From an uncultured Clostridia bacterium (lineage in GTDB: Bacteria > Bacillota > Clostridia > Christensenellales > Aristaeellaceae), in NCBI GenBank assembly GCA_934670175.1, contig CAKUOX010000039.1:1-19919 (forward strand): a DNA stretch of 19,919 nt, written 5' to 3'. Under the pieces are notes generated by a model. The model was not told the DNA's origin. It ran no database searches and was given only the letters and a program-made list of their open reading frames with translations. The translations under genes and the position numbers were made by a program. Of the stretch, positions 6,358-13,610 are shown in pieces (the stretch's first letter is position 1; each line of letters begins with the position of its first letter).

Positions 6358-8490
6358 CTACACAAACTCTGCCGAGCCGCCCTGACAGCGCACGTCCAGC
6401 CCACACACGGAGCTGTATCCATCCGCATTCAGCAGAATGCCATAGCCGTCCATGCGGTGATCCTCCACCGCGCAGGCATCGACCAACGCCTGATATTCGT
6501 AATGCGGCAGACTCACCGCCGTGCGGCCAAGGCGGCGCAGCAGCGCGCGAGAGTACATGCCCAGCCGAAGCCGGCGGATGTCCTCCGCGTTGTCCTGCGT
6601 CGGAATGTACACGATGTACGAATCGGCGTCGATCATGCGAAACGCCTTTGCCACCTCTCGAAAGCGCAGCGCTGCCTCCAGCTGCATGACGCCCTTTTTA
6701 TCAAGGCTGTCCTCACCGCTGACCCAGAGCAGCTTGCGAAAGTATGCCTGTATGGCCGGCCGCGTATTGATGTCCTCATATTCTGCCAGCACCTGCTCGG
6801 CGGGCGCGATGCGCAGCTTCAGGCCGTCGTTTATCCTGCCCTCGCCCGTGAAGATGTGCACGGCGCTCTCTTCCAATGGACGCTTTCCCTCTCGGTTGCA
6901 GCGCCCCGCCGCCTGTAAAATGCTGTCCAGACCCGCCATTTCGCGCCATACAGTCGGGAAATCCACGTCCACACCCGCTTCGACGAGGCTCGTAGACACC
7001 ACACGGCACGGTTCGTTTGCCTTAAGCCGTTTGCGGATGGTTGCCAGCGTGCGCTCGCGATCTTCGGCGGTCATCAGTGTAGAAAGGTGATAGCGTCCTT
7101 CCTCCGGCAGCATGCCGAACAGGGTGCGCGCGCGCTTTCGGGAATTGACCACGCAAAGCACCTGCGCCGTTTCGCACAGGCGCGCCGCCACGGCCTCGTC
7201 CGCCAGCTGTCCCTCCCGCACAAAGTTCACGCGCCGAAAGAAATCGAACAGCCCATCCGGATCGGGTGCGATCTCGCACATGGCCAGCTCCGGCGCGCAT
7301 TGCGCAAACAGGCCTTCAAGCGCCGGCTGCGTAGCCGTACACAGCAGCGCCGTCGCGCCATAGTGCCGCACGAGCTCCGAGATGGCCGACACGCAGGGCC
7401 GGAGCAGCGTTACGGGCAGCGTCTGCGCCTCATCGAATATAATCACGCTCCGCGCAATGTTGTGCAGCTTACGGCAGCGCGAGGTTTTGGACGCATACAT
7501 GGATTCGAAGAACTGCACCGCTGTGGTCACGATGACCGGCGCATCCCAGTTTTCACAGGCAAGCCGGCGGCGTCGGCTCTCAAGGCTGTCCGCATCCCCT
7601 GCATCATCGCCGAGCTCAACCTGGCTGTGATGCTCCAGCACGTTTTCATCGCCAAGTATCTCAGAAAAAACGCGCGCCGTCTGCTCAATGATACTGGTGT
7701 ATGGAATAACATAGATGACCCGCATCAGCCCGCGCGCCACAGCATGGCTGAGCGCAAAGGCCAGCGAAGCCACCGTCTTTCCGCCGCCGGTAGGCACAGT
7801 GAGCGTGTAAAGCCCGCCGGGCTGTTCATCGCCGCGCAGACACTGCGCAAGCACCGCATTTCTGCGGCTGCACAGCTCGTTGCGCGGATCCTGCAGCCAC
7901 GGCGCGACATGCGCCCTCATCTTATCCAGCAGCGCTGAAAGCTCATCATAGCCTCCGCGCGGCTGCGCGCCCTGGAGCGCCGCCTCCGTATCCAGAAAAT
8001 CCGCGTCGACCAGGCAGGAAAACAGCATGCGCGTGTACATCGCCGTCTCGACCGATTCGAGCTTCCTGTTGACCCAATCCGGCGTATCCGTCTGCGCTTC
8101 CATCTCGATTTCGCGCCGCCATGCCGACGGATCCATATCCCCCGTCAGCTGCTTCTGCATCCGGTCCACCAGCGCTTCCTTATCCGGCAAGCCGCCATGG
8201 TGTCCCGCAATGGCAAAGGCCGCCGGAATATCCCGCAGGCCGCGCGCCGCCAGCTGTGCGCCCGCCGTCGAATGATCCACCGAATGGGTATGCTCCGGAT
8301 CGCGCTGACGCCTTTGCCCTGCGGCTGAATATTTGCCGACGTCGTGTCCCTTGCCGGTGCGGCGTCCCTCTCTGGGCGATCCGATGCTCTGCGCAAATTG
8401 ACCTGCCAATTCTGCAACGCCCAGCAGATGCGCCTTCAGCGGTTGATAACTGCCGTCCTCACGCCTGTGCGTTACAAACTCTTCGCCCAT
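6358..8490 (-). CDS. cas3: CRISPR-associated nuclease-helicase Cas3, type I-C
   Basis: A 710-residue protein with an N-terminal HD nuclease and an SF2 helicase. Numbering from the chosen start, HD residues are H21 (KAHLLGV), H49-D50 (GKGHDVGKYS), H73 (VDHSTAGA) and H97-H98 (AGHHGG). The helicase shows Walker A TVPTGGGKT (about 231-239), DEAQ (353-356), TAT (385-387) and motif VI QAAGRCNR (526-533). Cas3 is recruited to the Cascade R-loop, then unwinds and degrades the target. I chose the ATG at 8490 because AAGGAAG precedes it. The in-frame ATG at 8508 has no ribosome-binding site but cannot be excluded (716 residues). cas3 has its own promoter and is separated from cas5c by the small-RNA gene. 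Confidence 0.96.
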   Translation of the reverse strand: MGEEFVTHRREDGSYQPLKAHLLGVAELAGQFAQSIGSPREGRRTGKGHDVGKYSAAGQRRQRDPEHTHSVDHSTAGAQLAARGLRDIPAAFAIAGHHGGLPDKEALVDRMQKQLTGDMDPSAWRREIEMEAQTDTPDWVNRKLESVETAMYTRMLFSCLVDADFLDTEAALQGAQPRGGYDELSALLDKMRAHVAPWLQDPRNELCSRRNAVLAQCLRGDEQPGGLYTLTVPTGGGKTVASLAFALSHAVARGLMRVIYVIPYTSIIEQTARVFSEILGDENVLEHHSQVELGDDAGDADSLESRRRRLACENWDAPVIVTTAVQFFESMYASKTSRCRKLHNIARSVIIFDEAQTLPVTLLRPCVSAISELVRHYGATALLCTATQPALEGLFAQCAPELAMCEIAPDPDGLFDFFRRVNFVREGQLADEAVAARLCETAQVLCVVNSRKRARTLFGMLPEEGRYHLSTLMTAEDRERTLATIRKRLKANEPCRVVSTSLVEAGVDVDFPTVWREMAGLDSILQAAGRCNREGKRPLEESAVHIFTGEGRINDGLKLRIAPAEQVLAEYEDINTRPAIQAYFRKLLWVSGEDSLDKKGVMQLEAALRFREVAKAFRMIDADSYIVYIPTQDNAEDIRRLRLGMYSRALLRRLGRTAVSLPHYEYQALVDACAVEDHRMDGYGILLNADGYSSVCGLDVRCQGGSAEFV

Positions 8491-8534
8491 ACCGCTTCCT
8501 TCTCTCATTTTGATGTTTTCAATTATTTAATATT

Positions 8535-8563
8535 ATTGTATCATCAATTATTCCATAAGTCAA
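8535..8563 (-). promoter_or_regulatory. cas3 promoter
   Basis: On the minus strand there is TTGACT (8563-8558), 17 nt of spacing, and TACAAT (8540-8535) preceded by an extended TG. Both boxes match consensus at 5 of 6. The arrangement resembles the cas5c promoter (TGATACAAT here, TGATACACT there), but I see no TTC-linked pseudo-target beside it. Confidence 0.7.
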
Positions 8564-8596
8564 CGGATATGTCCATAATAATGCTTGCAGATACGC

Positions 8597-8623
8597 AAAA
8601 GCGCCCGCATTTGCGTGGGCGCT
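8597..8623 (-). terminator. Probable Rho-independent terminator downstream of galE
   Basis: A stem AGCGCCC/GGGCGCT (8600-8606 and 8617-8623) is followed on the minus strand by TTTT. It lies beyond the small inverted-repeat element after the galE stop. On the plus strand the hairpin is followed by CATTTTA, so weak bidirectional action is possible. Confidence 0.5.
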
Positions 8624-8642
8624 CATTTTAATATGAAACTTA

Positions 8643-8803
8643 GGGCAATACCGCACAAATGAGGTGGTCGGCCGGCGAATGGATTTTTCGTCAGATGCAA
8701 ATGCAAATTTCGAAGGTTTACTGGAGGTAAATCGAGAAATCTGCATGCCGCAGATGGCGGAAAAGGCATCGCCCGACGCGCCGCTGAATTGTGCGGTAGT
8801 GCC
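8643..8803. mobile_element. MITE-like element with 15-bp terminal inverted repeats
   Basis: GGCAATACCGCACAA (8644-8658) and the reverse complement of TTGTGCGGTAGTGCC (8789-8803) match at 14 of 15 positions and bound about 160 bp with no credible gene. The termini sit next to ttag/ttaa sequences, but no clean target duplication is visible. The size, inverted termini and lack of a transposase suggest a non-autonomous insertion element between galE and its likely terminator. The family is not recognised. Confidence 0.55.
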
Positions 8804-8808
8804 TTAAA

Positions 8809-9810
8809 TCATCCCTGATGCGTGGAGGCGTAACGCCAGCCATCGCGGCACATATCGTCGATGGTCTTCTCGGCCTGCCAGCCCAGCAGCTCCTTCGCGA
8901 GCGTGGGATCTGCATAGCAGGTGGCAATATCGCCGGGGCGGCGGGGCGCGATGCGATACGGCACCTTGCGTCCGCTGGCCTTTTCAAAGGCATGCACGAT
9001 CTCCAGCACGCTGGTGCCGCGGCCGGTTCCCAGGTTGATGGCGCGGCTGCCGGTGTGCTTTTCCACATAATGCAGCGCGGCCAGATGTCCCCTGGCCAGA
9101 TCGACCACATGGATATAATCGCGCACGCCGGTGCCGTCGGGCGTGTCGTAATCGTCGCCAAACACGCTCAGCTGCGGCAGCTCACCGGTGGCCACCTTCG
9201 CCACATAGGGCAGCAGGTTGTTGGGAATGCCGTTGGGGTCCTCGCCGATCAGGCCGGATTCGTGCGCACCGATGGGGTTGAAATAGCGCAGCTTGCAGGC
9301 GGAGAAATTCGCGTCCGCGCGGCAAATATCGTCGAGCATCTGCTCGATCATCAATTTGGTCTGGCCGTAGGGGTTCGTGGCGGAGGTGGGATAATCCTCG
9401 CGGAAGGGCGCGGTATTGTTCATGCCATACACCGTGGCCGAGGAGGAGAACACGAATTTCTCCACGCCGAATTTGCGCATCGTTTCCGCCAGCACGATGA
9501 AGCCGTAAAGGTTGTTATCGTAATACATCAGCGGCTTGAGCACGGATTCGCCCACCGCCTTGTAGCCCGCGAAGTGGATCACCGCGTCGATCTGCTCCGC
9601 CTCGAACAGCTTCTCCAGCGCCGCGCGGTCGCAAATGTCAATCTGATAGAACCGGAAATCTCTGCCGGTGATCTTGCGAATGGCGTCGAGCGCCTGCGGC
9701 TTTGCGTTGGACATATTGTCGGCGATCACGATGTCAAAACCCGCGTTGAGCAGCTCCACGCAGGTATGGCTGCCGATATAGCCCGCGCCGCCGGTCACAA
9801 GAATACTCAT
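8809..9810 (-). CDS. galE: UDP-glucose 4-epimerase
   Basis: A 333-residue short-chain dehydrogenase-type epimerase. It has the NAD-binding loop GGAGYIG (7-13), the substrate-site Ser in FSSSATVYG (about 121-129) and the catalytic pair Y148/K152 in NPYGQTK. Further family signatures are HFAGYKAVGESV, RYFNPIGAH and GTGVRDYIHVVDLARGH. It interconverts UDP-glucose and UDP-galactose (Leloir pathway and cell-surface sugars). The ATG at 9810 begins MSILVTGG, the normal GalE N-terminus, with GGGGG about 9 nt upstream. A longer in-frame extension to 9903 would run through the promoter and is rejected. It is transcribed alone and diverges from the DUF2284 gene. Confidence 0.97.
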   Translation of the reverse strand: MSILVTGGAGYIGSHTCVELLNAGFDIVIADNMSNAKPQALDAIRKITGRDFRFYQIDICDRAALEKLFEAEQIDAVIHFAGYKAVGESVLKPLMYYDNNLYGFIVLAETMRKFGVEKFVFSSSATVYGMNNTAPFREDYPTSATNPYGQTKLMIEQMLDDICRADANFSACKLRYFNPIGAHESGLIGEDPNGIPNNLLPYVAKVATGELPQLSVFGDDYDTPDGTGVRDYIHVVDLARGHLAALHYVEKHTGSRAINLGTGRGTSVLEIVHAFEKASGRKVPYRIAPRRPGDIATCYADPTLAKELLGWQAEKTIDDMCRDGWRYASTHQG

Positions 9811-9849
9811 ACTATACGCCCCCGTTCCGGATTTTTTTCTTTCCCGTTC

Positions 9850-9878
9850 ATTATAGCGCGGCATGCGCGTCCGTTCAA
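9850..9878 (-). promoter_or_regulatory. galE promoter
   Basis: On the minus strand there is TTGAAC (9878-9873), 17 nt of spacing and a perfect TATAAT (9855-9850), about 40 nt upstream of the galE ATG. Its -35 box lies only 18 bp from the -35 box of the divergent promoter at 9897. Confidence 0.75.
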
Positions 9879-9896
9879 TCCTCAACAATGTTAAGA

Positions 9897-9925
9897 TTGA
9901 CAAAAGCGCGGCATACTGCTATAGT
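9897..9925 (+). promoter_or_regulatory. Promoter of the DUF2284 gene
   Basis: A perfect TTGACA (9897-9902), 17 nt of spacing and TATAGT (9920-9925) lie about 40 nt upstream of the ATG at 9966. It is back to back with the galE promoter, so the two genes share a short divergent control region. Confidence 0.75.
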
Positions 9926-9965
9926 TAGCATGGAATATTGTCGTAACGAGGGAGATGTTTTTACC

Positions 9966-10499
9966 ATGGATGAAACGCGGCTTATGGACATGGCGCGCGA
10001 AGCGGGTTTCGGCGCCGGTATAATCGACACGGCGCAGATCTGCTTCGACGCAGACTTTCTGAAATACTGCGAGGAAAACAAATGCGGCAATTACGGCGCA
10101 AACTATTCCTGCCCGCCGGACTGCGGCACGCCCGATGAAATGCGCGCGCGCGTGCTGCGCTTTTCCCGCGCGCTGGTACTGACCACCCGGCGCCCCATGC
10201 CCGATTTTTCAGACCTTGAAACGTTTCGCCGCTGCAAGCGCGACCACAACAGGCGCATGCTGGAACTCGTGCACGCGCTGCGGGCGCAGGGTGTGCCCTG
10301 CCTGATGGGCGGCGCGAGCAACTGCGTGCTGTGCGAGCGCTGCGCCATCCTCGATGGCAAGCCCTGCGCCGACCCGCAGGATCGCTATTCCTGCCTGTCC
10401 GCCTACTGCATCAATGTCAGCGAGCTGGCGAAGGCCGCTGGCATGCCATACAGCTGGAACCAGGGCGAAATGACGCTCTACGGCATAATTGCATTCTAG
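9966..10499 (+). CDS. DUF2284 family cysteine-rich (predicted metal-binding) protein
   Basis: A 177-residue protein with ten cysteines. C35, C40, C49 and C53 lie in CGNYGANYSCPPDCGTP, then C120, C123, C126 and C134 in NCVLCERCAILDGKPC, then C143 and C148. The CGxYGxNxxCPP motif and the spaced CxxC pairs are typical of DUF2284, whose biochemical role is unknown to me beyond likely metal or iron-sulfur binding. The start at 9966 is supported by GAGGGAG at 9948-9954 and the promoter at 9897. A longer reading from 9888 would begin upstream of the promoter. No membrane segment is seen, so it is probably cytoplasmic. Confidence 0.85.
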   Translation: MDETRLMDMAREAGFGAGIIDTAQICFDADFLKYCEENKCGNYGANYSCPPDCGTPDEMRARVLRFSRALVLTTRRPMPDFSDLETFRRCKRDHNRRMLELVHALRAQGVPCLMGGASNCVLCERCAILDGKPCADPQDRYSCLSAYCINVSELAKAAGMPYSWNQGEMTLYGIIAF

Positions 10500-10556
10500 G
10501 GTGCGGGGAATGTGCTCAAGTGTCAGGCAGCGGAACGAGCCGTACGGATCTGACAA

Positions 10557-10584
10557 TTGAACAATTCCTTTTTTATGATATGAT
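10557..10584 (+). promoter_or_regulatory. Likely promoter of the Cas12-like gene
   Basis: TTGAAC (10557-10562), 16 nt of spacing and TATGAT (10579-10584) are followed by GGAGG at 10606-10610, 9 nt before the ATG. Upstream, TGTCAG (10521-10526) and CTGACA (10549-10554) form an inverted repeat that, with the T run at 10569-10574, could be a weak terminator of the DUF2284 gene. Confidence 0.6.
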
Positions 10585-10619
10585 CTGCCAATAAAGCACT
10601 TGTTTGGAGGTGATGGGCA

Positions 10620-12272
10620 ATGCAGAAAATGACAAAAGAAAAGCTGTCGTGCTATTCCATGAAAATGCGCATCTACCCATCGCCTGCGCAGGCTGAAACG
10701 ATCGACAGAATCTTGCGGGCGCTCGAACTGATGTACAATATGACTTTCCATGAGGTCTTTCAGGGAAACCCCGAGGTATGTTCAGCACGAGGCAAGGAAG
10801 GGCAGCTATGGCCAGACTTTAAAAAGATAACCAGCAGCAGCTGGAAGAAAAGCCTCGCCAAGCAAAAGCCCATTATAGACGAAGCCCCTGCTGCATCGAT
10901 AACGACCAACAATGGTTTATTCCTGACGGATGGAAAACGTGCCTGGAAGGTAGGGATGCACAATCTGCCCATCGGCAAGGCAGACCGCAAGGATTTTCAT
11001 TTTTACAATTCCCAGCATCCCAGGCGCAGCTTCACGGTTCAAATAACGCCTGGCTGCCTGCAGCCCTCCGAGGATAATCCCAAAGTCGCGTGGCTTCAGA
11101 TTCCAAAGATAAAGGGCAAGGTGAAGGCGCGCGGTTTCAACCGCAAGATCTTCTTTGGCGAGAATGGCGCGCACACCTACGCGCAGGCCGTCGCCGCCGG
11201 CGAGATCACCTGCGCCCTTACGCTTCGCATATCCAAAGACAGCTGCGGCGACTATTATGCGTCTATTACCTTCGTTGAAGGTAATAAGTGCAAGTATATC
11301 TGCCGCGAAACGATCGTTTGCGAGGAAACCGCGCCCATCGGGCTTGACGTCGGCATCAAGGACATCGCCATACTGAACGACGGAACGCGATGTGAAAATA
11401 TGCACTTCAAGCTCAGAAAGAAAAAGACGCTCAAAAAGATGAGCCGCAAATTGTCCCGCCGGTGGGGTCCTGCCAATTCTGCATTTCGGGATTATAACCG
11501 CGAAATAAGAAATGAAAACCGGCAAAATCCCGATCAGCCGCCCACGCCCCTTGCGGCGCCAAGCAACAGCTATCTGAAGATCAAGGCCAACCATGCGCGG
11601 CTGGAACGAAAAATTGCGCGGCAACGCGACAGTTATTACCACCAGAAAACGGCTGAAATCGTGCGGCGCTCAAGCATGATCGCTGTGGAAACGCTGAAGG
11701 TCAAAAACATGATGCGGAACCATAAAATGGCCTATGCGCTGAGCGACGCGGCCATGAGCGACTTTATCGCAAAGCTCAAGTACAAGGCGGCACGCAGCCA
11801 GGTAAAGCTGAAAGCCGTGGGCATGTTTGAGCCTACGAGTCAGCTGTGCAGCTGCTGCGGTTTCATCAACCCGGCGATCAAGGACTGTGCCATCCGCGAT
11901 TGGACGTGTCCGAAATGCAGCGCATGTCATGATCGAGACATCAATGCGGCCAAGAATATTCTTGCATTGGCACAAAAACCCAATGTACAGGAAGAGGAAG
12001 CGAACGCCGGGCAGGAGTCTCCGCCCGAGAGGCAGCAACGTAAAGCTGCAAGGCGGCCGCGAGACAATATTGTATCCGAAGATGAGCCGAATATTGTCAT
12101 ACGCTTCAGCATGAAGTTGACCACACTGAACAACCCACGGTATGTAATCATGAATAAAACGACCGACACGATCATTGACGATGCACACGGAACAGGATAT
12201 CGAAGCATATCCAACGCGAGGAACGCCTATAAGGCCAAGACCAAATGGGCAAGCAGGGTAAACAATAAATAA
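10620..12272 (+). CDS. TnpB-like miniature Cas12 (type V) RuvC nuclease
   Basis: A 550-residue protein of the TnpB/Cas12 superfamily with a complete RuvC site: D243 (IGLDVGIKDIAI), E356 (MIAVETLKVKNM) and D440 (CHDRDINAAKNI). The target-nucleic-acid-binding zinc finger is intact (C410, C413, C430, C433). About 240 residues precede RuvC-I, with KMRIYPSPAQAETIDRIL at the N-terminus, longer than usual for TnpB. After the core a charged linker (about 452-490) leads to a C-terminal segment (about 493-550) not expected in TnpB. It lies co-directionally upstream of a structured non-coding stretch and a CRISPR array with its own repeat, and no tnpA is present. I infer an RNA-guided effector of a small type V (V-U/V-F-like) system; the subtype is unknown, and a transposon TnpB is the alternative. 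Confidence 0.75.
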   Translation: MQKMTKEKLSCYSMKMRIYPSPAQAETIDRILRALELMYNMTFHEVFQGNPEVCSARGKEGQLWPDFKKITSSSWKKSLAKQKPIIDEAPAASITTNNGLFLTDGKRAWKVGMHNLPIGKADRKDFHFYNSQHPRRSFTVQITPGCLQPSEDNPKVAWLQIPKIKGKVKARGFNRKIFFGENGAHTYAQAVAAGEITCALTLRISKDSCGDYYASITFVEGNKCKYICRETIVCEETAPIGLDVGIKDIAILNDGTRCENMHFKLRKKKTLKKMSRKLSRRWGPANSAFRDYNREIRNENRQNPDQPPTPLAAPSNSYLKIKANHARLERKIARQRDSYYHQKTAEIVRRSSMIAVETLKVKNMMRNHKMAYALSDAAMSDFIAKLKYKAARSQVKLKAVGMFEPTSQLCSCCGFINPAIKDCAIRDWTCPKCSACHDRDINAAKNILALAQKPNVQEEEANAGQESPPERQQRKAARRPRDNIVSEDEPNIVIRFSMKLTTLNNPRYVIMNKTTDTIIDDAHGTGYRSISNARNAYKAKTKWASRVNNK

Positions 12273-12278
12273 GAAATA

Positions 12279-12444
12279 GCGGCGGGAGGTCTGTCCCCGC
12301 CGGGAAGGTGCGAACATGAAATCCCTTTAAAATGCCGGAGGGGTTCGCACCGGAAAACGATCATTTCATTGCTATTCGTTGCACACAGAGCCGGCAATCG
12401 TGCTTACGGATATGAAGTGTAACTGCGAGCTTTCGAATCGCATC
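12279..12444 (+). ncRNA. Candidate tracrRNA or omega-RNA-like scaffold with anti-repeat
   Basis: Directly after the Cas12-like stop codon come two stable hairpins: CGGCGGG/CCCGCCG (12280-12286/12296-12302) and a 9-bp GGTGCGAAC/GTTCGCACC (12307-12315/12343-12351). Neither is followed by a T run, so they are not simple terminators. Further on, CGAATCGCATC (12434-12444) is complementary to the first 11 bases of the second array's repeat except at one position, and GCTT (12429-12432) can extend the pairing. A structured 5' part followed by an anti-repeat matches tracrRNAs of small Cas12 systems. If read on the minus strand, the odd position becomes a G-U pair, so the strand is not certain. Confidence 0.45.
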
Positions 12445-12488
12445 GCCACATTGCTTCATTCTGCTGAAAAGCATTGTATGCTTTTGCC

Positions 12489-13179
12489 GATGCAATTCGC
12501 GCAAGCGAGCGGAGCAGAAGCGGCGGCCTTGATGTCGGCGCGGATCGCGGCGGGATGCAATTCGCGCAAGCGAGCGGAGCAGAAGGCACCGTCCTCCACA
12601 GTCACTGTAGTAGTGCCAGTGATGCAATTCGCGCAAGCGAGCGGAGCAGAAGATAGGTCGAGTATGTAAGATTGCCGCGCACAAGAGATGCAATTCGCGC
12701 AAGCGAGCGGAGCAGAAGGTGCGCACTTGCCCGCTTGTGCATATGATTTGCGATGCAATTCGCGCAAGCGAGCGGAGCAGAAGTTTTAGTTTCTCGCAGC
12801 AATACCGCACAATGCGTGTGATGCAATTCGCGCAAGCGAGCGGAGCAGAAGCCAAAGCTCCAGCACAGACGCACATATGCGTCTGATGCAATTCGCGCAA
12901 GCGAGCGGAGCAGAAGAAGGATTCGATGGGCATGCTGCGGCGCGTGCCGGGATGCAATTCGCGCAAGCGAGCGGAGCAGAAGAAGGATTCGATGGGCATG
13001 CTGCGGCGCGTGCCGGGATGCAATTCGCGCAAGCGAGCGGAGCAGAAGAGAATGACCCTGACTGCACGGTGTTCATCGGCCAGATGCAATTCGCGCAAGC
13101 GAGCGGAGCAGAAGGTGCTTCGTATAGCGCACTTTCTTCAGCGCCGCGATGCAATTCGCACAAACGCGGAAAGAGCAAT
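12489..13179 (+). CRISPR. Second CRISPR array, putatively type V, unrelated repeat
   Basis: Ten identical 32-bp repeats (starting GATGCAATTCGCGCAAGCGA, ending GCAGAAG) begin at 12489, 12554, 12621, 12687, 12752, 12820, 12885, 12951, 13017 and 13083. A degenerate eleventh repeat at 13148 keeps the first 12 bases. The ten spacers are 33-36 bp. The repeat can form a 4-5-bp hairpin capped by GCAA, a GNRA-type loop. The decayed repeat at the right end suggests it is the trailer, so the leader lies left, next to the Cas12-like gene, and transcription runs rightward. The opposite reading gives repeats ending ATTGCATC, so orientation is not fully settled. Spacers 7 and 8 are identical. Confidence 0.95.
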
Positions 13180-13225
13180 ATCCGTCGACCATAACGACAT
13201 TCCCCCACATTTCCCGCTCAACAGC

Positions 13226-13255
13226 TTGACAAACCCACGCGCGGGCGCTTATAAT
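13226..13255 (+). promoter_or_regulatory. metG operon promoter
   Basis: A perfect TTGACA (13226-13231), 18 nt of spacing and a perfect TATAAT (13250-13255) lie immediately upstream of the T-box leader. Confidence 0.85.
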
Positions 13256-13261
13256 GAAGCA

Positions 13262-13505
13262 TAATGGCGATGAAGGAAAGAGTAGAGGCAAGCACCGCGT
13301 CTAAAGAGAGCCGGATCTGCTGAAAACCGGCGGCGCAGGAGGCCTTGAACATGGCTCCGGAGCTTCGCGTGCGATACGGTAGCGCGCGGCGCGCAATTCC
13401 GCGTTAAGGAATAACAGAGGCTCGGCGCGGCTGCGCCGGGCGAACAGGGCTGGTAACGCGCTGCGATCACGGCGCCCCTCGCACATCGAGGGGCGCTTGT
13501 TTTTT
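13262..13505 (+). promoter_or_regulatory. T-box riboswitch (tRNA-Met responsive) with terminator
   Basis: Stem I shows the AGAGAGCCGG (13305-13314) and GCTGAAAACCGGC (13319-13331) pairing typical of T-boxes. A likely specifier ATG (Met) lies at 13351-13353 in TTGAACATGGC. The T-box GAACAGGGCTGGTAACGCG (13442-13460) contains TGGT, which fits the ACCA end of tRNA-Met. A 10-bp terminator stem (13472-13481/13487-13496) is followed by TTGTTTTTT. Uncharged tRNA-Met would stabilise the antiterminator and allow transcription of metG and the downstream genes. Confidence 0.88.
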
Positions 13506-13610
13506 AAGGACAGGGATCAAGCGCAGGCTCTGCACTTGAGAAAGAGACCTCGACGATCCTCAAATCGTCTCCATCAGCATCCATCAACACAGACAGGGGG
13601 AATATCCATC

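Noticed and set aside
8818..9894. A 358-codon plus-strand frame opposite galE
   Set aside because: It is a shadow of galE, which has unmistakable family motifs on the other strand.
10620..12488. An IS200/IS605 transposon carrying tnpB
   Set aside because: No tnpA is seen and no transposon ends could be recognised, while a CRISPR array follows; kept only as the alternative explanation.
12361..13264. Reading frames on both strands across the second array
   Set aside because: They are repeated translations of the 32-bp repeat (CANCI, QFAQASGAE patterns), not proteins.
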